A DNA stretch of 64,000 nucleotides, taken from Stigmatella ashevillena. Its GTDB lineage: Bacteria; Myxococcota; Myxococcia; Myxococcales; Myxococcaceae. Numbering within the stretch: the stretch's first letter is position 1; each line of letters begins with the position of its first letter. Position numbers and translations under genes: made by a program. Of the stretch, positions 55,437-63,249 are shown piece by piece. The stretch covers positions 806,001 through 870,000 of the forward strand of contig NZ_JAQNDM010000002.1 of the NCBI RefSeq assembly GCF_028368975.1, written 5' to 3'. Below the pieces are notes generated by a model. That model had not been told where the DNA came from. It saw nothing but the letters and a program-made list of their open reading frames with translations, and ran no database searches.

Positions 55437-57652
55437 TCAACCTCGATGCTGAACTCCGCCAGCTTCCGGGCAATCAGCTCGCGGGTCTGATCTTCCGACA
55501 ATCCGGCGATTCGCTCAGCCAATTCTCGATCTTCTTGTGAGGGGGTATCCCCGGGCCTCTCTTCTCTTGGACCGGGCTCTGTCCGGGCTTCCCACCGTCC
55601 CGACAGCCACTTCGCCAGCAGTTCTACCCGGGGGTGCTCGAAGAAGACCGTGGACGACAACTCAAGGCCCAGCCCCCGAGAGATGCGCTCCTTCAGCGAC
55701 GTGACGCCGATGGAGTTCATGCCCAGCTCGAAGAAGGTCCGCCCCCGTGTGTCGAGCCCCGCCGGATCCGCCTCCAACACCTCCGCGACCTGGACGCGGA
55801 GAAACGCCACCAGCCGGGCCTCGCGCTGACCCGCGGGAGCCTCCCGGATCTCCCTTGCCTCATTCGCCTGAGGAGGCGGTGCGGTGGCCACCTCTGGCCG
55901 CGAGTCCGTCGGCGCCCTGCACACTTCTCCGGCGGACAGCCACTCCGGCCAGAGGCGCTGCCGCTGGAAGGGGTACCCCGGCAGGCTCACGCAACGTCCG
56001 TCCGCCGCGAAGAGCGCCTCCCACGAAGGCGTCCCCCCCTCGACGTAAGCCTTCCCCGCTTCGATCTGCCCAGGCGGCTGTCCTTCTTCCGCCAAGAGCA
56101 GCGGCCCGGCAGACCGCGCACATTCACCGAGGAGCTTCACCAGCCCCTCCCGTCCGCCTGCGATCACCGCCGCACGATGGCGGTGGTGCTGCCGCTTGAA
56201 CGCGGCCGTGAAGCAGACATCCTCCAACCGCGTCTCCTGGGTGACGGGCCCCGCGAGAAAATCCCGGAGCTGGAGCGCTTGTGCGCGCAGCGCCTCGGGG
56301 GAGAGCGCGGAGAACACCAGGAGATGGCCCGATGAGCGGGTACTGGATGCCTGTGGGAGGCGAGCCTCCGGCGCGGCCTCCAGGACCACAAAGGCGTTCG
56401 AGCCCCCCAGCGAGGTGGACACGACGCCCGCCCGCCTGGGCTCGCCCGTGCCACGCTCAGGCCAAGGCTCCTGCTTCGACTGGATGCTCAGCCCAAGTTC
56501 CTCGAAGGCGATCTGCGGATTGGGGGTCTCCACATGGATCGTCGGCAGGAAGGCCCGGTGATACAGGGACAAGGAGACCTTGATGAACTGCGCGATGCCG
56601 GCCGCCGCCCCCATGTAGCCCAGGTTGTTGCTGACCGCTCCCAGCCGGCAGGGAAAGGGCCGAGCTTTTCCAAGCACCTCGCCAATGGCCACGGCCTCGG
56701 CCGCGTCTCCCTTGAGGAAGGACGAGCCGTGGAGTTCGACGTAGTCGAGGCTGGCGGCCTCCACGCCGCCCCGCTCGCAAGCATGGCGGATGACCTCCGC
56801 CTGGGCCGAGACACTGGAGGCCATGATCCATTCGTTCCGGCCGTTGTGGTTGACGGCGCTGCCGCGAATCACCGCATACACGCGATCGCTGGCATCGACC
56901 CGGGACAGGGGCTTGAGCACCACCACCCCGGCGCCCTCTCCACGGATGTAGCCGTCGGCCTCCGCATCCAATGTCCGGCACTGTCCCCGGGCCGAGAGAA
57001 CCCCCGCCTGGGACAGCATGATGCTGCTCTCCGGAGAGAGCATGAGATCCACGCCGCCCGCGAGCGCCAGATCCACCTCGCCCAGCGTCAGGCTCCGGCA
57101 CGCCTCGTGGATGGCGGACGTCGAAGAGGCACACCCCACGCTCGTGCAGGTACTGGGACCCCGGAGATCAAACGCGTACGAGATCCGGTTCGCCGCGAAG
57201 GAGGGCGTCGTGCCGAGCAAGGCGTAGCCATCCAGGGCCGTCCAGTCCCGGGCCAGCATCCTTTGGAAGTCGTTGAAATTGAGTCCGACGAAGACGCCCG
57301 TCCGGCTTCCGCGCAGGGCATCGAAGGGAATGCCAGCGTCCTCCAGCGCGTACCACGCGCTCTCGAACAACACGCGATGCTGGGGATCCATCTGCCGCAA
57401 TTCGCGCTTCGGAAGACGGAAAGCGAGGGGGTCCGCGTTCTCTACGCCCTCGAGCAGTCCCGCACGGCGGTTGCGAATTTTTCCCGGACGATCAGGGGAC
57501 GGATCATGGAGCGTCGACAACTCCCAGCGGCTGGACGGAATCTCCGCCGTCGCGTCGATTTCTTCAGACAGGAGATTCCACAACTGGCGCGGACTCTCAG
57601 CTCCTGGAAAACGGAGCCCGAGTCCAACGATGGCAATCGGCTCGTACCGCAT
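55433..57652 (-). CDS. Loading protein KS*-ACP with excised AT
   Basis: 739 residues, first gene of the 47-kb operon, with no N-terminal docking domain (it begins MRYEPIAIVG). The KS keeps Cys174 (SVGCASS) and His308 (VELHGSS), but the third catalytic residue is Tyr346 in NNLGYMG where NIGH is expected. This should allow acyl transfer but not decarboxylative condensation. Linker sequences that normally flank an AT are present on both sides (LLVFSALSPEAL before, VSLPGYPFQRQRLW after), yet the AT itself is missing, a clear deletion scar. The ACP has Ser647 in ELGMNSI. The C-terminal docking helix (GLSEDQTRELIARKL) leads to the next protein. Best role: moving pyrrole-2-carboxyl from the PltL-like carrier onto the assembly line. 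Confidence 0.9.
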   Translation of the reverse strand: MRYEPIAIVGLGLRFPGAESPRQLWNLLSEEIDATAEIPSSRWELSTLHDPSPDRPGKIRNRRAGLLEGVENADPLAFRLPKRELRQMDPQHRVLFESAWYALEDAGIPFDALRGSRTGVFVGLNFNDFQRMLARDWTALDGYALLGTTPSFAANRISYAFDLRGPSTCTSVGCASSTSAIHEACRSLTLGEVDLALAGGVDLMLSPESSIMLSQAGVLSARGQCRTLDAEADGYIRGEGAGVVVLKPLSRVDASDRVYAVIRGSAVNHNGRNEWIMASSVSAQAEVIRHACERGGVEAASLDYVELHGSSFLKGDAAEAVAIGEVLGKARPFPCRLGAVSNNLGYMGAAAGIAQFIKVSLSLYHRAFLPTIHVETPNPQIAFEELGLSIQSKQEPWPERGTGEPRRAGVVSTSLGGSNAFVVLEAAPEARLPQASSTRSSGHLLVFSALSPEALRAQALQLRDFLAGPVTQETRLEDVCFTAAFKRQHHRHRAAVIAGGREGLVKLLGECARSAGPLLLAEEGQPPGQIEAGKAYVEGGTPSWEALFAADGRCVSLPGYPFQRQRLWPEWLSAGEVCRAPTDSRPEVATAPPPQANEAREIREAPAGQREARLVAFLRVQVAEVLEADPAGLDTRGRTFFELGMNSIGVTSLKERISRGLGLELSSTVFFEHPRVELLAKWLSGRWEARTEPGPREERPGDTPSQEDRELAERIAGLSEDQTRELIARKLAEFSIEVE

Positions 57653-57660
57653 AGGGTCTA

Positions 57661-57707
57661 CGATTCACAGGTGATCTCAAAACAGCCTATTGTTTAAAAC
57701 TGAATCG
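57661..57707. promoter_or_regulatory. Nested inverted repeats in the divergent promoter region
   Basis: In the 140-bp space between the loader gene and the dehydrogenase gene, CGATTCA (57661-57667) and TGAATCG (57701-57707) form a perfect 7-bp inverted pair 33 bp apart. Inside lies AAACA-N6-TGTTT (57680-57695), nearly on the same centre. The stretch is markedly AT-rich for this genome. This is a likely place for the promoters of both operons and a shared regulator site; no convincing -35/-10 pair was found. Confidence 0.4.
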
Positions 57708-57792
57708 AGACTAGGGCACGGTCATTGGAGGGTCAAGGACTCAGGAAGATGGGCCCCTCACACCGGAACTCCCTGGGTCACGCAAGGACAAC

Positions 57793-58932
57793 ATGGACTT
57801 CAGTTGGACGAGTGAGCAGGTGGATCTCTACGACCGCGCGCTGGATTTTGCCCGGACGCATCTGGCTGAAGATCCGAAGCGCACCGAAGAGAAGTTCCCT
57901 CGCACGCTGTGGCAACGATGTGGCGAGTTCGGCTTCTTGGGTCTGTCCGTGCCCGAGCGCCATGGTGGCCTTGGACTCGACACGCTGACGACCGCCCGGG
58001 TGATGGAGGCGCTGGGGCGCGGGTGCGTCGATACTGGGTTGGTCTTCTCCGCTGGGGCGCACCTCTTCGCCTGTGTCATGCCCATCCTGGAGGTTGGCGA
58101 TGACAGGCAGAAGGCCCATTACCTTCCCCGGCTCTGCTCGGGAGAATGGGTCGGCGCCAACGCCATCTCCGAGCCGGAGGCAGGCTCCGATGTCTTCGCC
58201 CTCAAGACGCGCGCGGTCCGCGACGGCGACAGCTACGTGCTCGATGGAGGCAAGAGCTACGTCACCAACGGCCCGGATGCCGACGTCTTCCTGGTCTATG
58301 CCCTCACGAATCCCTCGGCCGGCTTCATGGGGCTGAGCGCTTTTCTCATCGAGAAGAATACGCCGGGCCTCTCCGTGGGGAGGCCCTTCGAGAAGATGGG
58401 CCTGTCCACCTCGCCCATCGCGCCCATCTATCTCGAAGGCTGCCGGGTGCCCGCCTCCGCCCTGCTCGGCGCCGAGGGCCAAGGGGCTCCTCTCTTCAAG
58501 CGCTCCATGCAATGGGAGCGGGCCTGCCTCTTCGCCGCTTACGTGGGCGTCATGGAGCGGGTGCTCGAACAGACGGTGGACTTCGCCCGTCAGCGCAAGC
58601 AGTTCAAGCGGGCGATCGGAAAAAATCAGGCCATCTCCCACCGGCTGGCGGACATGAAGCAGCGGCTCGAGTCTTCGCGGCTCCTGCTGTACCGCGCCTG
58701 CTGGTTGATGGATCGCGGCCAGGAGGCCGCCCTGGAGGTGTCGCTGGCCAAGCTGGCGATCAGCGAGGCCGCCGTTCAGTGCGGTCTGGACACCCTCCAG
58801 ATCCACGGTGGAATGGGGTACGTGACCGAGACGGGCATCGAGCGGGTGCTGCGAGACGCCATTCCCAGCACGATCTTCTCCGGCACCTCGGAGATTCAAC
58901 GGGACATCATCGCCAGCAACCTGGGCCTATGA
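57793..58932 (+). CDS. Prolyl-carrier-protein dehydrogenase (PltE/RedW-like flavoenzyme)
   Basis: 379 residues of acyl-CoA dehydrogenase fold. It begins MDFSWTSEQVDLYDRALDFA, the start typical of the branch that oxidises L-prolyl-S-carrier by four electrons to pyrrolyl-2-carboxyl-S-carrier. Other marks are ANAISEPEAGSD (flavin/substrate loop), SYVTNGPDAD, LQIHGGMGYV and STIFSGTSEIQRDIIA. AGGA stands six bases before the ATG. The gene overlaps the following adenylation gene by ATGA, which activates proline, and the PltL-like carrier at the far end of the cluster completes the trio. Fatty-acid oxidation is the alternative role but the context argues strongly against it. Confidence 0.92.
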   Translation: MDFSWTSEQVDLYDRALDFARTHLAEDPKRTEEKFPRTLWQRCGEFGFLGLSVPERHGGLGLDTLTTARVMEALGRGCVDTGLVFSAGAHLFACVMPILEVGDDRQKAHYLPRLCSGEWVGANAISEPEAGSDVFALKTRAVRDGDSYVLDGGKSYVTNGPDADVFLVYALTNPSAGFMGLSAFLIEKNTPGLSVGRPFEKMGLSTSPIAPIYLEGCRVPASALLGAEGQGAPLFKRSMQWERACLFAAYVGVMERVLEQTVDFARQRKQFKRAIGKNQAISHRLADMKQRLESSRLLLYRACWLMDRGQEAALEVSLAKLAISEAAVQCGLDTLQIHGGMGYVTETGIERVLRDAIPSTIFSGTSEIQRDIIASNLGL

Positions 58933-60473
58933 CGCTCGACCAGATCGTGATCCGCAGCGCGGCGCGGGCCCGCGAGGCCATCGCCGTCCAAGGCCCCGAC
59001 GAGACGCTCACCTATGGGCAGCTCGACACGCTCGCCAACCGGATTGCCCGCGCCCTGCAAGGGCTGGGGGTCAAAAAAGGGGACCGGGTGGGGCTGTGGA
59101 CGGAGAAGTCAGCGCGCGCGGTGGCCGCGATGCAGGGCATTGCCCGGCTGGGGGCCGCCTATGTGCCGCTGGATCCGTTGAATCCCGCCGCGCGGACGAA
59201 GATCATCCTCGACGACTGCCGCATCGACGTGCTGGTGACCAGTGCCCTCCGCGCCGCAGAGCTCCGCAACGGCGGCATGGACCGGCTCCGCTTCCTGCTG
59301 GTGGATGACGAGGGCCCCTCGCTCTCATGGTCCCGGCTGGAGGGCTTCTCCGGCGAAGCGATTCCCCACCACGGCTCTCAAGACGCGGATCTGGCCTACA
59401 TCCTCTACACCTCTGGGTCCACCGGAACGCCCAAAGGCGTGTGCATCAGCCAGCGGAACGCGTTGGCCTTCATCGAGTGGTGTCACGGGCTGCTGGGCAC
59501 CACTCCTGCCGATCGCTTCAGCAACCACGCTCCGTTCTTCTTTGATCTCTCGGTGCTGGATCTCTACGCGGCGTTCCTGGGCGGGGCCTCGGTCACCCTC
59601 ATCCCAGAGGCGCTGGCGTTCTCGCCCGAGAAGCTGGTGGAGCTGGTGCTGCGCGAGCGGTTCAGCATCTGGTACTCGGTGCCCTCGGCGCTCACCCTGA
59701 TGATGCAACAGGGTGGGCTGCTGAATCACCCGGAGCTTCCCTTCCGCGCCGTGCTGTTCGCTGGAGAGCCCTTCCCCATCAAGCACCTGCGCCCGCTTCG
59801 GGAGCACCTGCCCGCCGCACGGTTCTTCAACCTGTACGGCCCCACCGAGACGAATGTCTGCACCTTCCACGAGGTGACGGACATCTCCCCCGAGCGCACC
59901 GAGCCCGTCCCAATCGGCCGCGCGAGCTGTGGGGACCAAGTGTGGCTCGCCAAGCCACCGGAGTCCGATCCTGCCCAGCAGGGTGAGGGCGGCGAAGTGG
60001 GCGAGCTGATGGTGGCCGGTCCCACGGTGATGCTGGGCTACTGGGGCCACCCGCCTCAAGGGGATCAGCCCTACCCCACCGGGGATCTCTGCCGCCGCCT
60101 TCCCGATGGCACCTTCGAGTACCTCGGCCGCCGCGACAACATGTTGAAGGTGCGGGGACGGCGGATCGAACCCGGCGAGATCGAAGCCGCGTTGCTGACC
60201 CATCCGGACATCCGCGAGGTGGGGGTGGTGGCTTCTGGCGCTGGCCTGGAAGCGCGGCTGGTGGCGTTCCTGGTCAGCGCCTCCGCCACCGTGCCCTCGC
60301 TCCTCAAGGTGAAGAAGCACTGCGCCGAGCGGCTGCCGCGCTACATGATCGTCGATGAGGTCCGCGTGCTGGAGGAGCTGCCTCGGACGCAGAACGGCAA
60401 GCTCGATCGGCGTGCGCTCCAGACCCTGGTGCAGCAGCGTCCACCGGGTTCAGGTTCGCTCCCGGTGGGCTGA
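58929..60473 (+). CDS. L-proline adenylating enzyme (PltF/RedM-like)
   Basis: 514 residues, a stand-alone A domain that makes prolyl-AMP and loads it on a separate carrier. The AMP-binding loop is YTSGSTGTPKG and the C-terminal catalytic Lys is in RTQNGKLDR. By hand alignment the nine specificity residues are D-L-L-Y-L-A-L-V-C, which I know as the proline code of pyrrole-forming enzymes. FFFDLSVLDLYAAF is typical of the same subgroup. The gene is coupled to the dehydrogenase (ATGA overlap) and ends six bases before the convergent hydroxylase gene. No carrier domain is attached; the PltL-like protein encoded at the opposite end of the cluster is the expected partner. Confidence 0.94.
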   Translation: MTLDQIVIRSAARAREAIAVQGPDETLTYGQLDTLANRIARALQGLGVKKGDRVGLWTEKSARAVAAMQGIARLGAAYVPLDPLNPAARTKIILDDCRIDVLVTSALRAAELRNGGMDRLRFLLVDDEGPSLSWSRLEGFSGEAIPHHGSQDADLAYILYTSGSTGTPKGVCISQRNALAFIEWCHGLLGTTPADRFSNHAPFFFDLSVLDLYAAFLGGASVTLIPEALAFSPEKLVELVLRERFSIWYSVPSALTLMMQQGGLLNHPELPFRAVLFAGEPFPIKHLRPLREHLPAARFFNLYGPTETNVCTFHEVTDISPERTEPVPIGRASCGDQVWLAKPPESDPAQQGEGGEVGELMVAGPTVMLGYWGHPPQGDQPYPTGDLCRRLPDGTFEYLGRRDNMLKVRGRRIEPGEIEAALLTHPDIREVGVVASGAGLEARLVAFLVSASATVPSLLKVKKHCAERLPRYMIVDEVRVLEELPRTQNGKLDRRALQTLVQQRPPGSGSLPVG

Positions 60474-60479
60474 CCCTGC

Positions 60480-62078
60480 TTACTCCGCACCGAGGAAGAA
60501 CTCGGCCTTCACATAGGGCAGGCTGGCGGCAATGCCCCGCTCCTGGCACCACGCCATGAGCTTGCGGGCTTCCACGAGCTGCGGAGAGGTTTCCTGGTAG
60601 CCCATGGCCATCACGTGGCCCATCCAGGGCTCCCGGCCCATGGCGTAAACACAGACCTGGCTCGGGTGGAGACGCTTGATGATCTCGATGCCTCGATCGC
60701 TGTTGGAGCCATTGAGCCGCCGGGACTGATCCTGCTTGCGCGGCAACGGGGCTGGCAGGAGCGGCCCGTACATCCAGCTCAGCGGTCCGCCCTCGGACTC
60801 CATGCCAATGAACAGGGCATCGATGTCCCCCTCCACGGCATGGATGTGATCATACAGGCGCGGCTCGATCGCATTGGAGTCCGCCGCCATCAGGAGCGAC
60901 TTGCCTTCCAGCCGGACCAGGTGCGCGAGCTTCGCCCGGATGTTCAGGTCCCCGTGCTCTCCAATGAACGGCATCCCCGTGAGCGAGCCGCCTGGAATGT
61001 CCAGGGACTCCAGCTCGCCGAGGGTCACCACGCGGCGGAATCCCACGTTCTGCAACAACAGCTTGAGGGAGGGATCCGCGAGGCTTCCGCCATCGCTGGC
61101 GGGAACCACGATCGTGCCGATCCGGTTCCGCAGCGGCAGCAGCGTCTCCAGCATCAGGTGATCGGCGTGCCCGTGGGTGATGAGGACGTAGTCGATCGTC
61201 TCGGGGAGATCCGCATGGGTGTACCGGGGGAGCTCCGTGGGGAAGTCGTAGCTGACCACGGGATCCGTGAGGATGCTCACGTCCTTCGACTCGATGAGCA
61301 CACACGCATGGCCGAAGTAGCGCACCCGGACACCCTTGCCGCTGTAGCGAGGCGTCTGGCGGGGAGGCTCTTCCGTGAAGAACGTCGCGAACCGCTCCGA
61401 GTGCTCCTCGCCGATCCCCAGCGCCTCCTGGATGGGCGCCACCGGTCCCGGCGTGTGCCTCATGGCGAAGAGCGCATCGAGCGCCCCGTGCCGGAAGGGC
61501 ACATGCACGTGCAAGGTGTCCTTCTGTGAATCGAGCCGGGGAGTACTGAAGACGTAGGGCCGCGCATCCCCTTCGAGAAGGCGGAGCGCCACGCTCTGGG
61601 CGGACTCCTGGTAGTGGGGGCTCCGGTAGAGCAGGGCCTCGAAGAAGCGGGGCGACGCCCGGTTGTTGAGATCGTACGTGAGTTCCACGTACCCCTGGAG
61701 GAGGTCGGGCACCTTCCGGTACAGCTCCTCGAGAGAGGATCCGCTGGCGGTGGCCAGCAGCTTGTCCAGGTCCGCCACGGCCTGGGCGAACCGCAGGGAC
61801 GAGGCCTGCTCACGCTGGGTGCGCTCCAGCAAGGCCTTCACTTCCGCGGCACGGTCCGCGCCGTGGTTGATGTAGGGGCCTCCCATCAGCGCGGGATTCT
61901 TCAGCGCGGCGACATGGACGGCGGGCATGGAGACAAACGACTGCATGATCTTCACATGCAGGTTGGCCACGAAGAGCGGCGCGGTCGCAGGAGCGATCAG
62001 GTACCACCACGCGTACCACTGGTTGTAGAGCGGTTCGGCGGCGGCGTTCTGCTTCAGGTACTTCGCGGGTTGGGACAT
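60480..62078 (-). CDS. CmlA-like di-iron beta-hydroxylase of carrier-bound amino acids
   Basis: 532 residues. An N-terminal domain (about 1-240) typical of CmlA, beginning MSQPAKYLKQNAAAEPLYNQ, is followed by a metallo-beta-lactamase-fold domain (about 245-530) with the metal motif THGHADHLMLETLLPL. CmlA hydroxylates the beta carbon of an amino acid held on an NRPS PCP. The ATG at 62078 has AGGGG eight bases upstream; a TTG at 62114 would add 12 residues but lacks support. It lies 51 bp after the mbtH gene on the same strand. A PCP-ending NRPS encoded just to the right is the natural partner. It may feed the pyrrole/polyene line or belong to a neighbouring product. Confidence 0.9.
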   Translation of the reverse strand: MSQPAKYLKQNAAAEPLYNQWYAWWYLIAPATAPLFVANLHVKIMQSFVSMPAVHVAALKNPALMGGPYINHGADRAAEVKALLERTQREQASSLRFAQAVADLDKLLATASGSSLEELYRKVPDLLQGYVELTYDLNNRASPRFFEALLYRSPHYQESAQSVALRLLEGDARPYVFSTPRLDSQKDTLHVHVPFRHGALDALFAMRHTPGPVAPIQEALGIGEEHSERFATFFTEEPPRQTPRYSGKGVRVRYFGHACVLIESKDVSILTDPVVSYDFPTELPRYTHADLPETIDYVLITHGHADHLMLETLLPLRNRIGTIVVPASDGGSLADPSLKLLLQNVGFRRVVTLGELESLDIPGGSLTGMPFIGEHGDLNIRAKLAHLVRLEGKSLLMAADSNAIEPRLYDHIHAVEGDIDALFIGMESEGGPLSWMYGPLLPAPLPRKQDQSRRLNGSNSDRGIEIIKRLHPSQVCVYAMGREPWMGHVMAMGYQETSPQLVEARKLMAWCQERGIAASLPYVKAEFFLGAE

Positions 62079-62129
62079 GGGCTGCACCCCTCTCGGAACG
62101 GCTTCCGTGGCCAAGCTGTGCGACGGGCT

Positions 62130-62354
62130 TCAGTTGCGCGGTGTCTGCGCGTCCATCTTCTTGCGCAGGCTCAGAGGACGCATGTCCGTCCAGACCTGCT
62201 TGATGTACTCCAGGCACTCGGCCTTGGTGCCCTGCTTGCCGGCGTCCTTCCAGCCCAGCGCGTTCTCGCGCTCGGCCGGCCAGATGGAGTACTGCTCCTC
62301 GTGGTTCATCACGACCTTGTAGATTGCCGTATCCTCTTGCTCGCTCGTGGCCAT
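62130..62354 (-). CDS. mbtH: MbtH-like protein
   Basis: 74 residues. The family core is visible: [36 protein letters not shown] and [10 protein letters not shown], with the conserved Trp residues that contact A domains. MbtH proteins bind NRPS adenylation domains and make them soluble or active. AGGAG lies nine bases before the ATG. It is first in a two-gene operon with the CmlA-like hydroxylase and is the only MbtH in the window. The A domains of the two NRPS proteins in the operon, or that of the partial NRPS at the right edge, are possible partners. Confidence 0.95.
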   Translation of the reverse strand: MATSEQEDTAIYKVVMNHEEQYSIWPAERENALGWKDAGKQGTKAECLEYIKQVWTDMRPLSLRKKMDAQTPRN

Positions 62355-62408
62355 CACGCGACTCCTGGATTTGGGGTTTGGCGCCTCTATCGCATATTCC
62401 TTGATATC

Positions 62409-63230
62409 ATGACATCCTCGAATTCCAGCTCCATGTCCAAGCAGGCAGCCGAAGCCCTCGCTCAGGCCCGCCGCTTCTCTCGGGCCCTTCAGGACCGGAC
62501 CGCCACGCGCACGCTCCGCTTTTCTGCGGGGACCGCCTTGTTCAACGATCTGTTCCCCAAATCGTGGTCCCATAACTTCCTGCGTGTGGATGCTCCGGCC
62601 GAGGGGATTTCGGCCCAAGCGCTCGCGGCCCAGGCCGAGGTCCTCCACGGGGAGGCCGGGCACACCCATCGGCGCCTCTGGGTGGACGACGCGGCCACCG
62701 GCGAGCAGTTCCTGGACGGCCTTGCCTCGCTGGGATGGCAGACCACGTGCGAGTGGGTGATGGCCCACCTGGGTGAAGTGCCCCTCCCAGACCCCCGCGT
62801 CACCGTCCAGGAGTTCTCTCACGAGGGCATGCGCCCCTTCTGGGAGGAGATGTTCCGCCGGATGGAGTTCGTTCAGGACGAGAAGACGGTGCAGCAGTTG
62901 ACCGAGCGCAACCTTCACCTCGGCCAGCAGTCCTCGGTCCGGCACTTCGGCGCGGTCTTCGAGGGGCGAATCGTCAGCGCGTGCGATCTCTACCCCGGTG
63001 AAGGCATGGCGGAAATCCAGGACGTGGAGACGCTGGAGGAGTTCCGGAAGAAGGGGTTCTCTCGCTCGGTCCTGTTGACGGCCCTGCGCGCCGCCCGGGA
63101 GCGCGGCGCCGCCTTCACCTTCCTCACCACCGATGCGGACGACTGGCCCAAGGAGTTCTACGGTCGGCTCGGCTTCCAGGCGGTGGGGAGGTTCTTCGTC
63201 TTCGTCAGAACTCCCTCCAGACCTGAATGA
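62409..63230 (+). CDS. GNAT-family N-acetyltransferase
   Basis: 273 residues. The C-terminal half holds the acyl-CoA binding fold: [20 protein letters not shown], then [20 protein letters not shown] (the RxxGxG-like turn reads RKKGFS), and [19 protein letters not shown]. The N-terminal half (residues 1-130) is less conserved and may hold substrate. It is transcribed opposite to MbtH and the partial NRPS, and ends 19 bp from the NRPS stop. The first ATG (62409) is used; ATG 62433 is an alternative, and neither has a clear ribosome site. Its substrate is unknown; self-resistance or tailoring are both possible. Confidence 0.85.
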   Translation: MTSSNSSSMSKQAAEALAQARRFSRALQDRTATRTLRFSAGTALFNDLFPKSWSHNFLRVDAPAEGISAQALAAQAEVLHGEAGHTHRRLWVDDAATGEQFLDGLASLGWQTTCEWVMAHLGEVPLPDPRVTVQEFSHEGMRPFWEEMFRRMEFVQDEKTVQQLTERNLHLGQQSSVRHFGAVFEGRIVSACDLYPGEGMAEIQDVETLEEFRKKGFSRSVLLTALRAARERGAAFTFLTTDADDWPKEFYGRLGFQAVGRFFVFVRTPSRPE

Positions 63231-63249
63231 GCGGACGCCCCCTTCTGGG

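Noticed and set aside
13478-57652. Enoylreductase domains in the PKS modules.
   Set aside because: Between DH and KR I see only the KR structural half (segments like LWxVTRGAQ and LWGLGKAI), with no ER cofactor motif.
57793-58932. Beta-oxidation acyl-CoA dehydrogenase.
   Set aside because: The N-terminal sequence and the overlap with a proline-code adenylation gene fit prolyl-carrier oxidation much better.
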